From NCBI GenBank assembly GCA_023374045.1, contig CM041779.1, positions 2,108,001-2,172,000 on the forward strand: DNA of 64,000 nucleotides, read 5' to 3'. The stretch is from Limonium bicolor. Taxonomy: Eukaryota > Streptophyta > Magnoliopsida > Caryophyllales > Plumbaginaceae. Position numbers and translations under genes: made by a program. Numbering within the stretch: position 1 is the stretch's first letter; the number at the start of each line of letters is the position of its first letter. Positions 34,405 through 46,103 of the stretch are shown piece by piece. The notes beneath the pieces were generated by a model. The model was not told where the DNA came from and made no database searches. It saw only the letters and a list, made by a program, of their open reading frames with translations.

Positions 34405-34981
34405 TAGGGCTGTCAATCTTGACACGAACCCGAAATCCAACCCGAAACCGACACGCTAAAACACACGGGTTTGGGTTGCAATTTTTAACCCAAAAACATT
34501 TTTGGGTCGGGTTCGGGTTGGGTTGCTAATAACCGGGTCGGTTTTGGGTTTGAGCTGCCGACCCGATTTCAACCCGCAAACCGAAAATATTTTAAAAAAA
34601 AGAAAAAATATATATATAATTATAGTTATATGACATAACCCTGAATATATCAATCATAATACTATTTATGTTTGATGGTTTTATATGTTATGTTAGATTG
34701 TCGTGGCGATTTTGTGTAGAATTTGTATTGATAAACAATATTTTAATTTTGGGTTGATTCCGAGTTGATGTCGGGTCAATTTTGGGTTGGTTTTGGGTCA
34801 ATTTCGGTTGATTTTGGGTGTCGGGTCGATTTCGGATTGATTTCGGGTCATCAGGTCAGTTTCGGGTTGACATAACATAACCCGTTTCGGGTTCGGGTCG
34901 GTTTTGGGTTGCGGTGAAACATGAGCAGGTCGGGTTCAGGTTGAGGTCAACCCAACCCGAAACCCGAAATTGACAACCCTA
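34405..34981. mobile_element. hAT-type MITE with perfect 8-bp target duplication
   Basis: Tips TAGGGCTGTCAAT and ATTGACAACCCTA; flanks ATTTTAAT at 34397-34404 and ATTTTAAT at 34982-34989, a perfect 8-bp duplication diagnostic of hAT insertion. The interior is dominated by AACCCGA/TCGGGTT motifs. It split the MULE-like copy 2, so it is younger than that copy. Confidence 0.93.
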
Positions 34982-35275
34982 ATTTTAATGACCTTTGATT
35001 CACTTTTCAACAACCTTTGGTTCACCTTTTAATAACCTTTGATTCACTTTTCCTAAACTTAAAATATATGTACATAAAAAAAATAAAAATAATAAATTTA
35101 TCAAAACATTCATGTTTGGTCTTATTCTGAAGAACTCGAATTATGATGAACAATGGTATAAAATTTATGTTATTTGGACTTATATATAATAAGATACAAC
35201 ATTTTAAAATTTTGCAAAATGTAAAAAAAAATGAAATCAACTCAACGCCATATTAGAACCTGACGTAAGAGCCAG

Positions 35276-35942
35276 GTTCGAAATCGCCAAAATTAAAATC
35301 TGCTGCCAAGCGTTCCAGAAAAAACTATCATCGAGCTGAGTTAGGGCAAACAAATGAAAGAGGAAAAGAACAACCAATTTCGTTTTTAACAAAAATCAAC
35401 TACTTTTACAATCAGTCATCAACTCATATCAGCCTGTATCAGCCATCAACTGTCAACTTAAAAAATACAAAAGAATGGATTCATGATTAAAAACCGGTCA
35501 TATTTATGATTCTTAGTTCATAGTTTGCATACTACAATTAGTTATGTGATTTTCTTTATTACCTATAGTAACATAAGTGTATAACTGTTTAATACTAGCT
35601 TTACACATTTGTTATGGTTATATAAATCACTAGCGGTAAATTCTTATTATAAAACTTTAAGATTACATATTAACTTTTTTTTTTAATCTAAAAGATACTT
35701 ACCCAATTTTATAGTTAACCGGTAAAATTCCACTAAAATGGACAGTTAGCCGCTTTAATGGAACAGTATTCGATGTTAACCGCTTATGCACACCACTAAA
35801 GCCAACTGCATAATCGACCAGCTCCCACCATTAAGTGGGAATATCATCTATGCAAACACACTGATATAATCTTACCACCATAATTCAACCCCCATCTAAA
35901 ACAACATTGAACATGAAAGTCCATTGGTACACGTACAAGTCC
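35276..35942. other. Intergenic DNA between the MULE-like element and the WD40 gene
   Basis: AT-rich, no gene seen. Its right part is the likely 3' UTR of the WD40 gene (minus strand). Confidence 0.5.
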
Positions 35943-38900
35943 CTAATAAGGACTATGCCTACTTTTCCGTCTCGTCTTTGAAGTTTTCATAACTAGTTCA
36001 CTTGAGATCCATGCTCGATTCATCTCGGTAGTCTCATCAGAGCGCCAACAACATAATCTCCCATCCTCACCACCCGTCCATCCAAAATGCCATTTTGAGA
36101 ACTTCCAATTTTGTTCTTTGATAAGGGCAATACACTTCTCACAAGACCCATATGTCCACCCTCAAGGATTGCTTCCACAGGACCCACTGCTCCCTTTCCG
36201 TTTGCGTAGCTTATTGGGAAGTAGCCGACTGAACCAGCGTTTGTGCCACCAATCACCCATAAGCGATTATGATCTTGATCAGAGGAGTGACAATCCACAA
36301 AGTAATCAACCTGCCAATATAGCAAGGAATTCTCATCATAGGTTTCACATAGTCTACAACTTCACTGAGTGATGAGGACTTTAATGGAAGATGAAATTAA
36401 AGCTGTATTTTTACATGGTCACGGTTCCAGCTTTCGGAGGCTAGAGAGCGTGCATCTTGGATTTCAACTTCAGCTTTCGACTCTTTCCAGTCCCAAATGC
36501 TGGTGGAAAAATAATACATGGGTACTCAATCAGAATGGTTGTTTGAATTCATAATTTGTGATGCAAGCATACAGCAGCGATACCTTAATGTTTCTATATG
36601 AGTCAAACACCAGAGCTTTTCACTTCTGCACTTCTGCTCCCAAGAATCCAACTTACCAATCGAAGTTCCCACATTCATTACCTACAACGCAGACACATAA
36701 TTATCCAGCAATTGAACATGATGAATCGCTGAAAAATCAGTATGTACATTCAATGCCTGTGTCAGGCACAACTAAGGCACCAAGGTCTCATCAAAGGTAT
36801 CAAGGGTATATGAGGATAGAAAGGGAGACACTGAAATTCTATTCGGAGTTTTGAGATAATAAGAGCACTTTAACTCCAACTTGGATCATAACAAGGAGAG
36901 GTTTTACAAGAAAGAAACAGGAAGGAGAGCAGATAAAAAACGTGTCCAGCATTTATTTGTCAAATGAATAGGAGATTTTTCATAAGCATGATATACCTCC
37001 TTGACAAATGAGATTGTTTTCAACTTAAAACTAGAGTCAGAAATGAAAGCGTAATACAACCAAAGCATCAAAAATACACAGCAGTATCAGAACACAACAG
37101 AAATAACTGATATACGATAATCCAACCAAACAAGCCGCCCAAAACTTACAGATTCCAAATTGTCATCATCATTTATGTCCCCATTCGTATCAAATATGCA
37201 CATCAAACCATCAACAGAGGCTGATAGAAGCTTGTTTTGATGTTGTGGCATGAAATGAACCTAAATCAAAACCAAAGGATATAAGTAAAGAACAATTTTG
37301 TAACAAAAAGAAACATACCCAGAAAAAAATGGAACAACTCAGTAATTCCAACATAAAAAATACTAGGGAAAATCCACGATATACCCCTGTTTTCTTTCGT
37401 AATTCACAATATACCCCTGTGTTTTTCATAATTCAACTTTAAATATGCTTAAATGTTGTCCAAAATTGATGAAACTTTACATGGACGATGCTAAAGTGTT
37501 ATATTTTGTCCAATATCAAATATGAAGTTTTTTAGCTCACATATGACCTGTGGGACCCAATGAATATGTCACATGTTCATTGGGTCCCACAGGTCACACG
37601 TCAGCTTAAAAAACTTCAAATTTGGAATTGGACCAAAATATAACACTTTAGCATCGTCCATGTAAAGTTTCATCAATTTTAGACAACATTTAAACATGTT
37701 TAAAGTTGAATTACAAAAACCATAGGGGTATATTGTGAATTACGAAAGAAAACAGGGGTATACCGTGAATTTTCCCAAAATACAATATTCAACTTGGTTT
37801 AAAGACAGACATACCTGTGTAACATCTTCCACGTGTGATTCCTCCAGGCATGCAACTTGCTTGCCATTCCTGCAATCCCAAAGAAGTACCTGCGTGCAAT
37901 AATAGGTAAGAAATGGATGTAAAACGATCTCATCCAGGTTTTATTCTGTTAAAAATCACCCACATTGTCTCAGTAACATCACGACTTGGGGAACTAGTTG
38001 TCAATAACAGCAAAAGCCGAATCACTGTTCTGACTTGATATTGAGGCAGTGAACTTGACTAAACGATTGAAACAATCAAATTAACGCAAGAAAGGAGAGA
38101 TGATAATTGGTGTAGGGTGGTAGTTTGATTGAACAGAATGAAAAGAAACGACAAAAAAACAGTGGTGTAACAATCCTAGGAGGATAGTGACTAGGCCTCG
38201 CCCCAAGCTCTGACAGAATATGCAAGTTGATGGAGCATTCCTTCAGCTGCCTAGCCCATTACTGCTGCTCCACATAGAGAGGGGTTCTCTAATACTATCA
38301 ACTTACGCAGAAGGTCTTGACTTCATTCAACAGAAGATAATCCCATGATTTGATCTAGACACAGCAAAGGATTTCTCCACATCTTTGATTGGATCCTTAC
38401 TTTGACATAGCTTATTACCTTAGCATTTGGAGAAATTTGCTAAGAATAAGATAAATTTAGTAAGTCCATCAAGTTCAACCATTGCACACTGATTCTTCAT
38501 GAGAATGATGTATGCTTTAGAGCACCACCCCTTTCATTTTCCAAAGAGTAAATTACAGCGATACTGAGGAAAAGAAGATTAGAAAAATAACAACTAACAG
38601 ATGTTTTGAACAAACAATCATCTAAATGATAAATTTATTTTCAACTAAATAAAAGACGAAAACTGGTAATGGCAGTGAGAAAACCCTTAAATCATGCCAA
38701 ATATAAGTCCATGATCCATACCTGCGATTTGCTTCCACCAGCAATAAGATTTCCTTCGGCCCCAAAGGAGAAACTGAAGACTTCGTTGCCAGGACCAGCA
38801 TTTATCATGGACACCTGCAATATTCACACGACGGACTTCTAAGAAACAGAGCGAATGAAGCTAACAGGCAGTGGTGCAATAGCAGCTTCTTTCATCACAT

Positions 38901-39447
38901 CAGGATTCAAAGTTAGATGACAGTTACTTAGTGATGCCAGATAACCCACGAGAGAATTCCACATTATCTCAAACTTTACGAGGCATATAACGAGAACTGC
39001 TGAAAATTTCTGGTGTCCCAAACTCGAATTGTGCCGTCCGAAGAGCAAGAGTGCAATAAATGAGCGTCAACTTCGAACTCGAAAACCCAATTTCGTTAAT
39101 TGTATTAGTGTGGCCTCTACAATCCCCTAGGAACTGGCCGGTTGCAGGAGAGTAGAGCTTCACCATGTTCGTTGATAAGGAAACTGCCATCACCGTCCAA
39201 TTTCCCTTCATCCAGACGAGAACGCAATCAATTTCTAGCTTGCGTCAACAACAAGGGGAAAAGAAAAAAAGCAAAAACAAAACTGATACAGAACACGCGT
39301 GCACAGCGACGGAGTTATACTTGGCAGTGATCTGAAAGACGTAATCGTCGCCAAAATTTGTCTGAATGGAGTTCTTAAGACCAAATCTCTTCGAGGTGGA
39401 CTCTGTAGAGGGAGCTTCCCCTCGATATCCATCTCTGTTGCATCCAT
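35943..39447 (-). CDS. GTS1: WD40-repeat protein, WDR89/GIGANTUS1 homologue
   Basis: Exons on the minus strand: start at 39447 (MDATEMDIEG) with FGLKNSIQTNFGDDYVFQI; about 39211-38997 (MAVSLSTNMVKLYSPATGQF ... CSSDGTIRVWDTRNFQQ); 38814-38722; 37889-37815 (VLLWDCRNGKQVACLEESH); 37260-37150 (LLSASVDGLMCIFDTNGD); 36681-36584; 36499-36415 (IWDWKESKAEVEIQDARSLA); 36310-35943 (VDYFVDCHSSDQDHNRLW ... GWTGGEDGRLCCWRSD ... RRKSRHSPY, stop). Repeats end in WD/W-x motifs, giving a propeller of about 390 residues, the family size. Known: GTS1 affects growth and ribosome biogenesis in Arabidopsis. Odd: single-base losses in short runs at about 39420, 39070 and 36100, and the exon 2 donor reads CAG/TTCTCG, as if one G were lost. 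This pattern fits sequencing error better than decay. The exon 1-2 junction is unresolved. Confidence 0.88.
37366..37776. mobile_element. MULE-type MITE in a WDR89 intron
   Basis: Tips GGGAAAATCCACG/CGTGAATTTTCCC with inverted arms (ATATACCCCTGTTTTCTTTC and its complement). Flanks AAAATACTA (37357-37365) and AAAATACAA (37777-37785) match at eight of nine. The interior shares GTTGTCCAAAATTGATGAAA and a GTGGGACCCAATGAA palindrome with the MITE at 14953-15499, so they are one family with divergent tips. 411 bp. Confidence 0.88.
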
Positions 39448-39779
39448 TGTTCTGTCGGTTCCGCCGGTTTGTTGCCCAATTGGCGGGTAAAAGCGGCTGG
39501 AGCAACGTCTAGGGTTGGGTTGATTCGCTTCATTGGCTGCGTTCGTTTGCAAATTGTGTCATTCCACCATCGAATCTTCAATTTTAAAAAATTTACATAT
39601 AGCTCCTTAACGTCTTATGGTATACAGATTCCACCTCCGAGTTTTAAATAAAGCATTCCCCACTTTTAAAAAACACGCGTTTTACATTCTCAATACAATG
39701 ATGTATACTTAATCCCCCGCAACTTCACACCCACAAAAAAAACTACCAAAGTTTTTTTTTGAAAAAAGTAGTATATTGA

Positions 39780-40235
39780 ATAAAGAAGAACATAAGTTGA
39801 TTAAATATATCCGAACTCCATAAACTACATTGTTGAGAACAACGAGCATGGTTAGTAATATTATGCGTTGGCAAATTGTCCGCTCTAGGAACGAAAAACG
39901 AGCTCACCTCCCTAAAGCTATTTAAGTTGTAAAGACAGATGGGTAATATAGCCTTGGCCGAATCATGTAACGATGAGGTAATACCCAATTAAGATAATCA
40001 TATAGAACTTTACAATTCGTTAAAAACCTAACTTGATGATCTCTCGTGGATTGAGCCGCATGTACGCCTGACTCGAGAGCAAGAGCCTTAGCATCCGTGG
40101 AATAAAGGTTCACGATTCCCAATGTAGACCAGTGAAGATGATCCTGTTGTTATGATACTAACATAGGCATAGCCCATGCGTTCCTCATGATCTACACTTG
40201 CATCCACATTGACTTCTAACAATTAGGATTGTGTT
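39780..40235 (-). pseudogene. RNase H (RVT_3-type) fragment from a LINE or related gene
   Basis: Read leftward: EVNVDASVDHEERMGYAYV (first catalytic Asp), STDAKALALESGVHAAQS, RFLTNCKVLYDYLNWVLPHR, LNSFREVSSFFVPRADNLPT, HNITNHARCSQQCSLW. This is the order of the plant RVT_3 RNase H domain (VNVDAS..., EAxAL..., DCxxL..., VPRxxNxxAH). At least two frame breaks. No RT domain upstream; the domain is also found in host 'putative ribonuclease H' genes, so a LINE tail is inferred. Confidence 0.7.
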
Positions 40236-41665
40236 GTTGATGTTGCTGCAGGGCCAAAATAGAAGTAGGAAGGAAAGCCTTACGCATACTAAACAAGGTT
40301 GGATCAAGTAACAATGTAAGTTTATCGAAATATAGTAAATAAGGTGATGGGGTTAATGTTTTCAAATTTTATCTAGATAATGTGTAATGAAATGGTGTAA
40401 ATCTAAGGAAATTATATTTGCATTGTTACCACTAAGGTTTGTAACAATTACATTACTTAACTTTAAGCCTACCACGACATTATGTTTCTTGTTTTTGTCC
40501 ATATGTTGTTAGGTAGTGCAACATGTCACACCCATCAACTCGATGGACCACTCTCTTGAGGTCTTGCTAAGTCTACATTAAGCGACACATGATATTAGCG
40601 AAATCAGTTTACATACTCTTTGCCACTCATTTCTCAAGTTTCACCTCTCTTGTGACTTCAATACTTTAATTGTTACATATTGTATGACCATGCCACAAAA
40701 TTGGGTTTACTATGGTATAATCAAGGTCATGATTCGTGAACCTTAAGTCACTCTTCGTAATTTTTCTTCACTGTAGTTTTGATCGTGGGAGCTAGCTCTA
40801 GTATGCAAAATCTTGCTTACATGAACCATGATAATACCACAATGTAGCACCATAATATTGTTTGCTTTTACCAACATTGGACTATTTGAAAGGTACTATG
40901 ATAAAAAAAATGTTCATATGAGTTTTGTGTGTGATTGTTTTCTCTTTTCACAAAATACATACTTATTTAATATTTTGTTAGTCTTAATGGATGTATGTTT
41001 CTTTGTTTTTAGTTGTTGTTAAATTCTCTATGAAAGATTATATGTTGATAGATTGATGGTAAACATTAAGATTCCAAGCATGTTGATTGCATTATGAAAT
41101 GGGCCTTTATCATTTGTTGCTCACATCCATTTGCATTATGTTGTCATTCCAACTGTATCAATGTTGAAGAGGTCCATTGAGGATTCCTTCATTAAGTATG
41201 CAATTATTACTCAAGCTAAAGTGATCATATATGACTTGCTCCATGTTGAGATTGTGGTCTTTGAAATCTGATACTACAACTACTTAGGTCAATGTGGAAG
41301 GCCCTAGATTTCACACTTATAAGCTCAAGTTTCATTGCATTTTAATCTGCAATTGTTTTGATGTTAGGTAATCAATAATCCTTGCAATTGGTCTTCAGGG
41401 AATCACATATGTGCTTGTAAAAGGAATTCAAAATTGTATATCTTCACCACCTAAAAGAATCTTGGAAAAGTATTCTAATATTTGTAATAATGTAGGCTTT
41501 TTTAGTTGCAAGTTAAAGATGGCACATAATTACGAATTTTGAGCAATGGAACTAAAGCAGTGCACTAGGATTAAGGAAACGACTGCTCAAGTGATAACAA
41601 TGTTTGAGGGTTTGAATGGAATATTGTCATATATTAAGACACATGGATATGAATATGAGACTAGA
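40236..41665. other. Intergenic DNA, no recognisable feature
   Basis: AT-rich (about 65%) with scattered old-coding-like words but no frame of note. It ends at the sharp border with LTR A. Confidence 0.5.
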
Positions 41666-43933
41666 TGAAATACCCCAAACTTAAATACAGAGATTAAAAT
41701 TATTTTATAGGTATTTAAGGGCCTAATAATTCCTAGGTAATATTGGTAAGGAAAAATAAATCCAAAAGTAATGAAGAAACGCTTAAAAAGCGAAAAACGC
41801 TAAATAAGCGTTAAATGACCATAGGAGGTATAAGACCTCGGTTAGCGTATTATATGGATTCCTAAGGCTTATTCATGCCTAAATAATATATGGGAACAAT
41901 TCCCGAAGAAAACGGATCCATAAAATGGATTAAAACCATAAACGAACCTTAAAGCGCGCAAGGAAACCGGGAAAACGCGACTTTAAGCGGGTTAAATAGA
42001 CTCATAACAACTTTGGTCAACCAAATATTCAATAATAAACATTAATGATGGTCTAGAACCAATAAAATCAATTAAAAGAGAAAATAGTAAAAACTGTAAA
42101 AAACGGGTAATTGTGGGGTGTAAACCGTAATAAGAACAAACTAATATGTCCCACTTGCAAATAAAAATTAAAAATCTGTAGGATTTTGTGTGTGTGGCCG
42201 ATTTGCTGTCTCCCCCTCACTTATATTAATTCTCTCTTATTCACTACAAGACAAATAATAAAATAAGCAAAAAGTAAAAAGTAAGAAAGTACATTACCTC
42301 ACTTGTGAGACTCTCTCTCCTATCCATTCTCTTCTTCCACCGTACTCCATCCTCTCTGATTCTTCTCTCTCCCCAAAGCAGCTCCAATGGCGATTTGAGC
42401 TCACCCATAGAAGCTCCATCTTCTCTCCTTTGTTGAACACTCAATACTTGTCCAAAAATCACAAAATTGGTACCGTTGGAATCCTCTTGTAAAGGAGAAC
42501 AATCCCCTCTGTTCAAAAATCGAAAATACCCACTTTCATCTCCATGGATATTCTCCATTTGAAGGTTTGAGTCCACCATTGGAAGCTCCTCCTTCTCCTT
42601 GTTATTTTGAGGTAAAAATCTTCTTAAAATCTCATCCTTTTCTAGCCCTTGTGGGCAAAACGAGATTTAAAGCTAAACCCTTGTTTGCTCCTTTGTACTC
42701 TAGCCGATTTTGACATTTTTGGTGGAGTTAGAATCTTGTTCTTGAGCCACTCCAAGCTCCACTTACACCCTTGCAAGGTAATGAAAATTCTAAACCCTAA
42801 AATATGCATTAAAGCTTTAATATAATCTAGGGCTATTAGAATTGAATGGTGGTGTGTAATGGGTTGTAGTGTAGAGCTTGAATCTTCATTGCTGTTGGGA
42901 AAAGAGGAAAAGAAAAGAAGAGGGAAGAAGAAAGAAGAAGAAAGAAAACAAGAGGAAGAACAAGGTAAATGATGTTCACATTTGTAGTCTTGTAAATATA
43001 TTATGTAACAGATTTTAGTAGCCTTTGAATGTATATTGAAAAGAGTAATGAGTAGTAGCGTAATGGGGAGGAAGAACCAATCTGTTATGGAAACTTGAAA
43101 GACAATTAAAAACTGTCACAACTAGGTGGGAATTGAATGTAGTGTGCAGGAATTTTTAAGAGTGCTTAATGTTGGTATTTGTGTACGGGAGCTTTGTATA
43201 TCTATGATTGTTGAAAACAGGTGAATTGGGTAGCAAATGTGAGTAAATGATGTGGTGAGAATGCAAGATTTTAGGGGAGGTTATGTCAAAATTTACCTAG
43301 AACTAGAACACTTAAGAAACTAGAAAACTAGGTAAAAGCATGTCCTTGTAACAGATTTTAATGTGAGCTGTTTAGTTGGTAGGAATATGTGCATTTATGG
43401 ATGACTTGGTGAATGGGAGAACCAAGGTGTGTATTGGAGTTAATAGAGATGATTAGTAACTATGGAATGGTAGTAGTAGCATGTGAATAAAAGAGTGTAA
43501 AATCTGTAGCAAGAAGTATTAAAACACATTGGAGAAACTAGGAGGAATTAAGTGTATTTGGAGAACTTATGGTGAGTAGTTTGATACCTTGAAACAGATT
43601 TGGAGAAGAGCTAGGTAATGGGATGGAAGTAGGATGGTAAGATGATGCAATTAGAATGCTAGGAGTGGCATTGGTAGAGGAAGTATTGGATGGTAGAAGT
43701 TGGTTTAAAAATCTGTAGCAAGAGAGCAACAAAAACTGTTGCATGTGTTGAAGAAGAAGTGAGAAAAATTGTGTAAGTTGATTTAGAAGTGAAAATGAAT
43801 TTGATGGATGAACTAAGGTGAATTAGAGGATTTAATTAGTTTTAAACATGTAGTAAACATGTGGAAATGAGTAGGAAAAGATTGGGTGAGAATAGAGCTG
43901 AATTGGAATCCAAGTAGATAATTAAAAGGGGTT

Positions 43934-44054
43934 CTGCAGCCGACCTACCCAGGCGACCTACCCTAGACTGGGTCGGTCGGGGCCGAATTCTGTAACCCGG
44001 GTACTCTCTGCAGCCGACCTACCCAGGCGACCTACCCAGAGTGGGTCGGTCGGC
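43934..44054. repeat. Two GC-rich palindromic units in LTR A, period 75
   Basis: Units at 43934-43980 and 44009-44054: CTGCAGCCGACCTACCCAGG, CGACCTACCC and then GGGTCGGTCGG, so CCGACC pairs with GGTCGG. GC content far exceeds the surrounding LTR. LTR B has a different palindrome at the corresponding place. Confidence 0.9.
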
Positions 44055-44109
44055 CTTTGTAAAAAAAAAAATTAAAATTTAATTAGATGAAATATATAAA
44101 TACATAATA

Positions 44110-44112
44110 CAA

Positions 44113-44199
<87 letters not shown>

Positions 44200-44231
44200 T
44201 ATACATATATATATACATCATATATATATGC
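44110..44231. repeat. AT dinucleotide microsatellite in LTR A
   Basis: About 120 bases of TA repeats with a few C interruptions. Absent at the matching place in LTR B (60300-60480). Confidence 0.95.
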
Positions 44232-45353
44232 ATGAGTAGGCGTTAGTGCTAAAGTAATGAAGGTAAGAAAGTTAATCACACTTGAGTAAAACTAAAGTTA
44301 ATGGATAACGGGGTTAATTACGGGGTATTAGTTTTACATACCATAGTATCTTAATATTAATAGAACCACTTGAAATGTTGTCAGTGGTTCGAGAACAACC
44401 CGAGGAGTGTGAGGGGTGACATGGTAAAGTAAATTCCGATAAAAAGGTATGATTTCTTCATGCCCTGTATCCTAATCTGGTTACCCCGATTTGTGTGCTT
44501 ATTTGACCACCTAATAAGATAAATGCACGAATCGGATTATATTGCACTTACATGTGCTTGTTTACATTGTTCGCAATATTTGTCTTGAACAATAGTTTGT
44601 ACAATTCATGAAATGTATGAATGATGATGATGTGTAATCGTACCTTGTAGTGTATTCGTATATTGTATCGTATTTTGTATGGATGTGTATATGAGCTTTG
44701 TATTGTATTATTGTGCTTGAATGAATGACTTCTGCTAATTCCTAACCACCTAACTCCTAACTTAAGTGAGTAAACCGGAATGAGTAGAAGTCCGATATAG
44801 TTTCGGCCACGCGTGAGGATGAGGAGACACAAGAGGTTGGATCCGATTCCTGGTTCTTAAGCTGGTCCACGGCCCAAATCCCTTAAGTGGGTAGCATCCT
44901 GGATTAGTGAATCAAGTAAAGCCTGGTGGTGGGACGGTGTAGTCCCTGCCCAGAGGCCATACCGGCTTAACATGAGTAAGAGTAAGAAAGTAAGTATGTA
45001 TGAGTACGAGTATGAGTATGAGTATGTATGTGTACGTATGGAGTAAACGAGTAAAAGAGTAATCTCCACCCGATTAACCCGGGTGGACCAATGAAGCTAA
45101 CAAGAACTGTACTTGTGTATGTACTGAGTATGTGTATTCGGAAGAAGGTAAGTATGTATTGGATGGTTATATTGTATTCCTTGTATGCAATGAAGTGTAT
45201 GTATGTATGCTTGCGTAAGTATTCTTGTACTGTGTATAAGAGCATGTATGCATGTATGTTTGAATGTAATCAACCGCATGTATTACGACCAAGTGGTCGG
45301 CGTACCCTCACTAGTACGCGGGGTATGCGGTTATCATGCTCGGCGAAAGCTGA

Positions 45354-45379
45354 CCCCTTCGGGGGACATTTTTTAGTGT
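45354..45379 (+). other. LTR A tail hairpin (UUCG loop) with T-run
   Basis: CCCC-TTCG-GGGG (45354-45365) is followed by ACATTTTTTAGTGTGCAGGT. LTR B has CCCCC-TA-GGGGG (62006-62017) followed by AACGTTTTTAGTGTGCAGGT. Shape and downstream sequence are kept while the stem and loop differ. It may mark RNA 3' end formation in the R/U5 area; inferred. Confidence 0.6.
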
Positions 45380-45859
45380 GCAGGTACCCGAAGCGAATGT
45401 GGTCAAGGCACGAGACCGGTGACTACATTGGATAGTAGTAGCAGAATGTAGAGGTGTATTAACTAGCACACCCCTTGTATTTAGAAGTAATGTAGTAGTG
45501 AGGAATGGGTAGTAAGTAGTCTCTTAGTGAGTATGTATGAACTGGAAGAGGTATATACTTGTATAAGGAACCTAGTAAACTCGGTATGTGGATTATATTG
45601 TATGGTATTTGAAGTATTGTATCGAATGGAAGAATGTAGCGTGTATTGGTGTATGGAATATATATGGTAGATATGTAATACTCGGGATTCCGGTCCATCA
45701 GACCGATGCTGTAAGTAGAAGTAGTAGCCTTGTTAGTCACGTGGGTGACTAACGGCATTGTATCACCCATTGTATGTAAGTATGTATCCGCTGCGTGTAT
45801 CTGATGTGTAAGGAGATTGGACGGTAAGCACAGCATTATAGTAGGGGTGTTACAAAAAG

Positions 45860-45884
45860 TGGTATCAGAGCGAAGTATCGCTCT
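45860..45884 (+). other. Primer-binding site of element A with overlapping hairpin
   Basis: TGGTATCAGAGC at 45860-45871 (initiator tRNA-Met). AGAGCGA-AGTA-TCGCTCT (45867-45884) is a perfect 7-bp hairpin using the last five PBS bases. Same in B (62402-62419); one pair shorter in the Gypsy element (10161-10176). Confidence 0.9.
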
Positions 45885-46055
45885 GATGACTGGAAATACC
45901 GAGTTTAGGAATACCGAGTTAGGAATTAGAAGCTTAGGGCTAAGGGCTGAGTGTTAGCATGAGAGATATGCGAGTTAGGAACTACGGTGAGTACCGGATA
46001 CCTACAATACCAGTCCCGCCCGCCGCAAACCCCACTGTATAACTTGGGAAAGGAC

Positions 46056-46103
46056 GCCAGAGAGAAGAAAAGTCTTCTCACACTCGGGGAAACCCGATCT
46101 GGC
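46056..46103 (+). other. Closed stem with GAAA-tetraloop hairpin after the PBS (packaging-signal candidate)
   Basis: GCCAGA (46056-46061) pairs with TCTGGC (46098-46103). Inside are AGAAGA-AAAG-TCTTCT-type and TCGGG-GAAA-CCCGA hairpins. In B, GCCAGA (62594-62599) and TCTGGC (62617-62622) enclose GGG-GAAA-CCC only. About 185 bases after the PBS, where retroelement packaging signals lie; function is inferred. Confidence 0.6.

Larger units (their letters stand above)
33300..35275. mobile_element. MULE-like family M, copy 2, with telomere-motif tandem repeats
   Basis: Left arm 33300-33680 and right arm 35030-35275 are inverted: TTATACCATTGTTCATGCTC and ACAAGATGCATCATGGATAT on the left against the reverse complement of 35085-35180 (TTATACCATTGTTCATCATA, AAGACCAAACATGAATG). 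The outer GCGCCAGGGAGTAATATGG resembles the reverse-complemented right tip GAGCCAGGTTCTAATATGG. Interior: telomere-like units (33675-34400), a hAT MITE, and GTGAATCAAAGG-type units by the right arm. No transposase. Confidence 0.65.
41666..45854 (+). repeat. 5' LTR of LARD-like element A (4,189 bp)
   Basis: Begins TGAAATACCCCAAACTTAAA and ends GGGGTGTTACA. The second copy starts at 51510 and is nearly identical to the gap at 53480; differences seen are mostly 1-2-base indels (for example AAAAAGCG versus AAAAGCG) plus one longer difference near 41957/51800 (GCGCGCAAGG versus GCGCGTTTTTCAAGG). It contains palindromic units (43934-44054), an AT microsatellite, the GATAACGGGG block near 44300, and a hairpin with T-run in the tail (45354-45373). 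No coding capacity. Confidence 0.9.

Noticed and set aside
39743..40122. Host gene on the minus strand
   Set aside because: The pieces line up with an RNase H domain in several frames, so it is a degraded retroelement-type fragment.
44079..44279. 66-codon Tyr/Ile frame
   Set aside because: Translation of an AT dinucleotide microsatellite.
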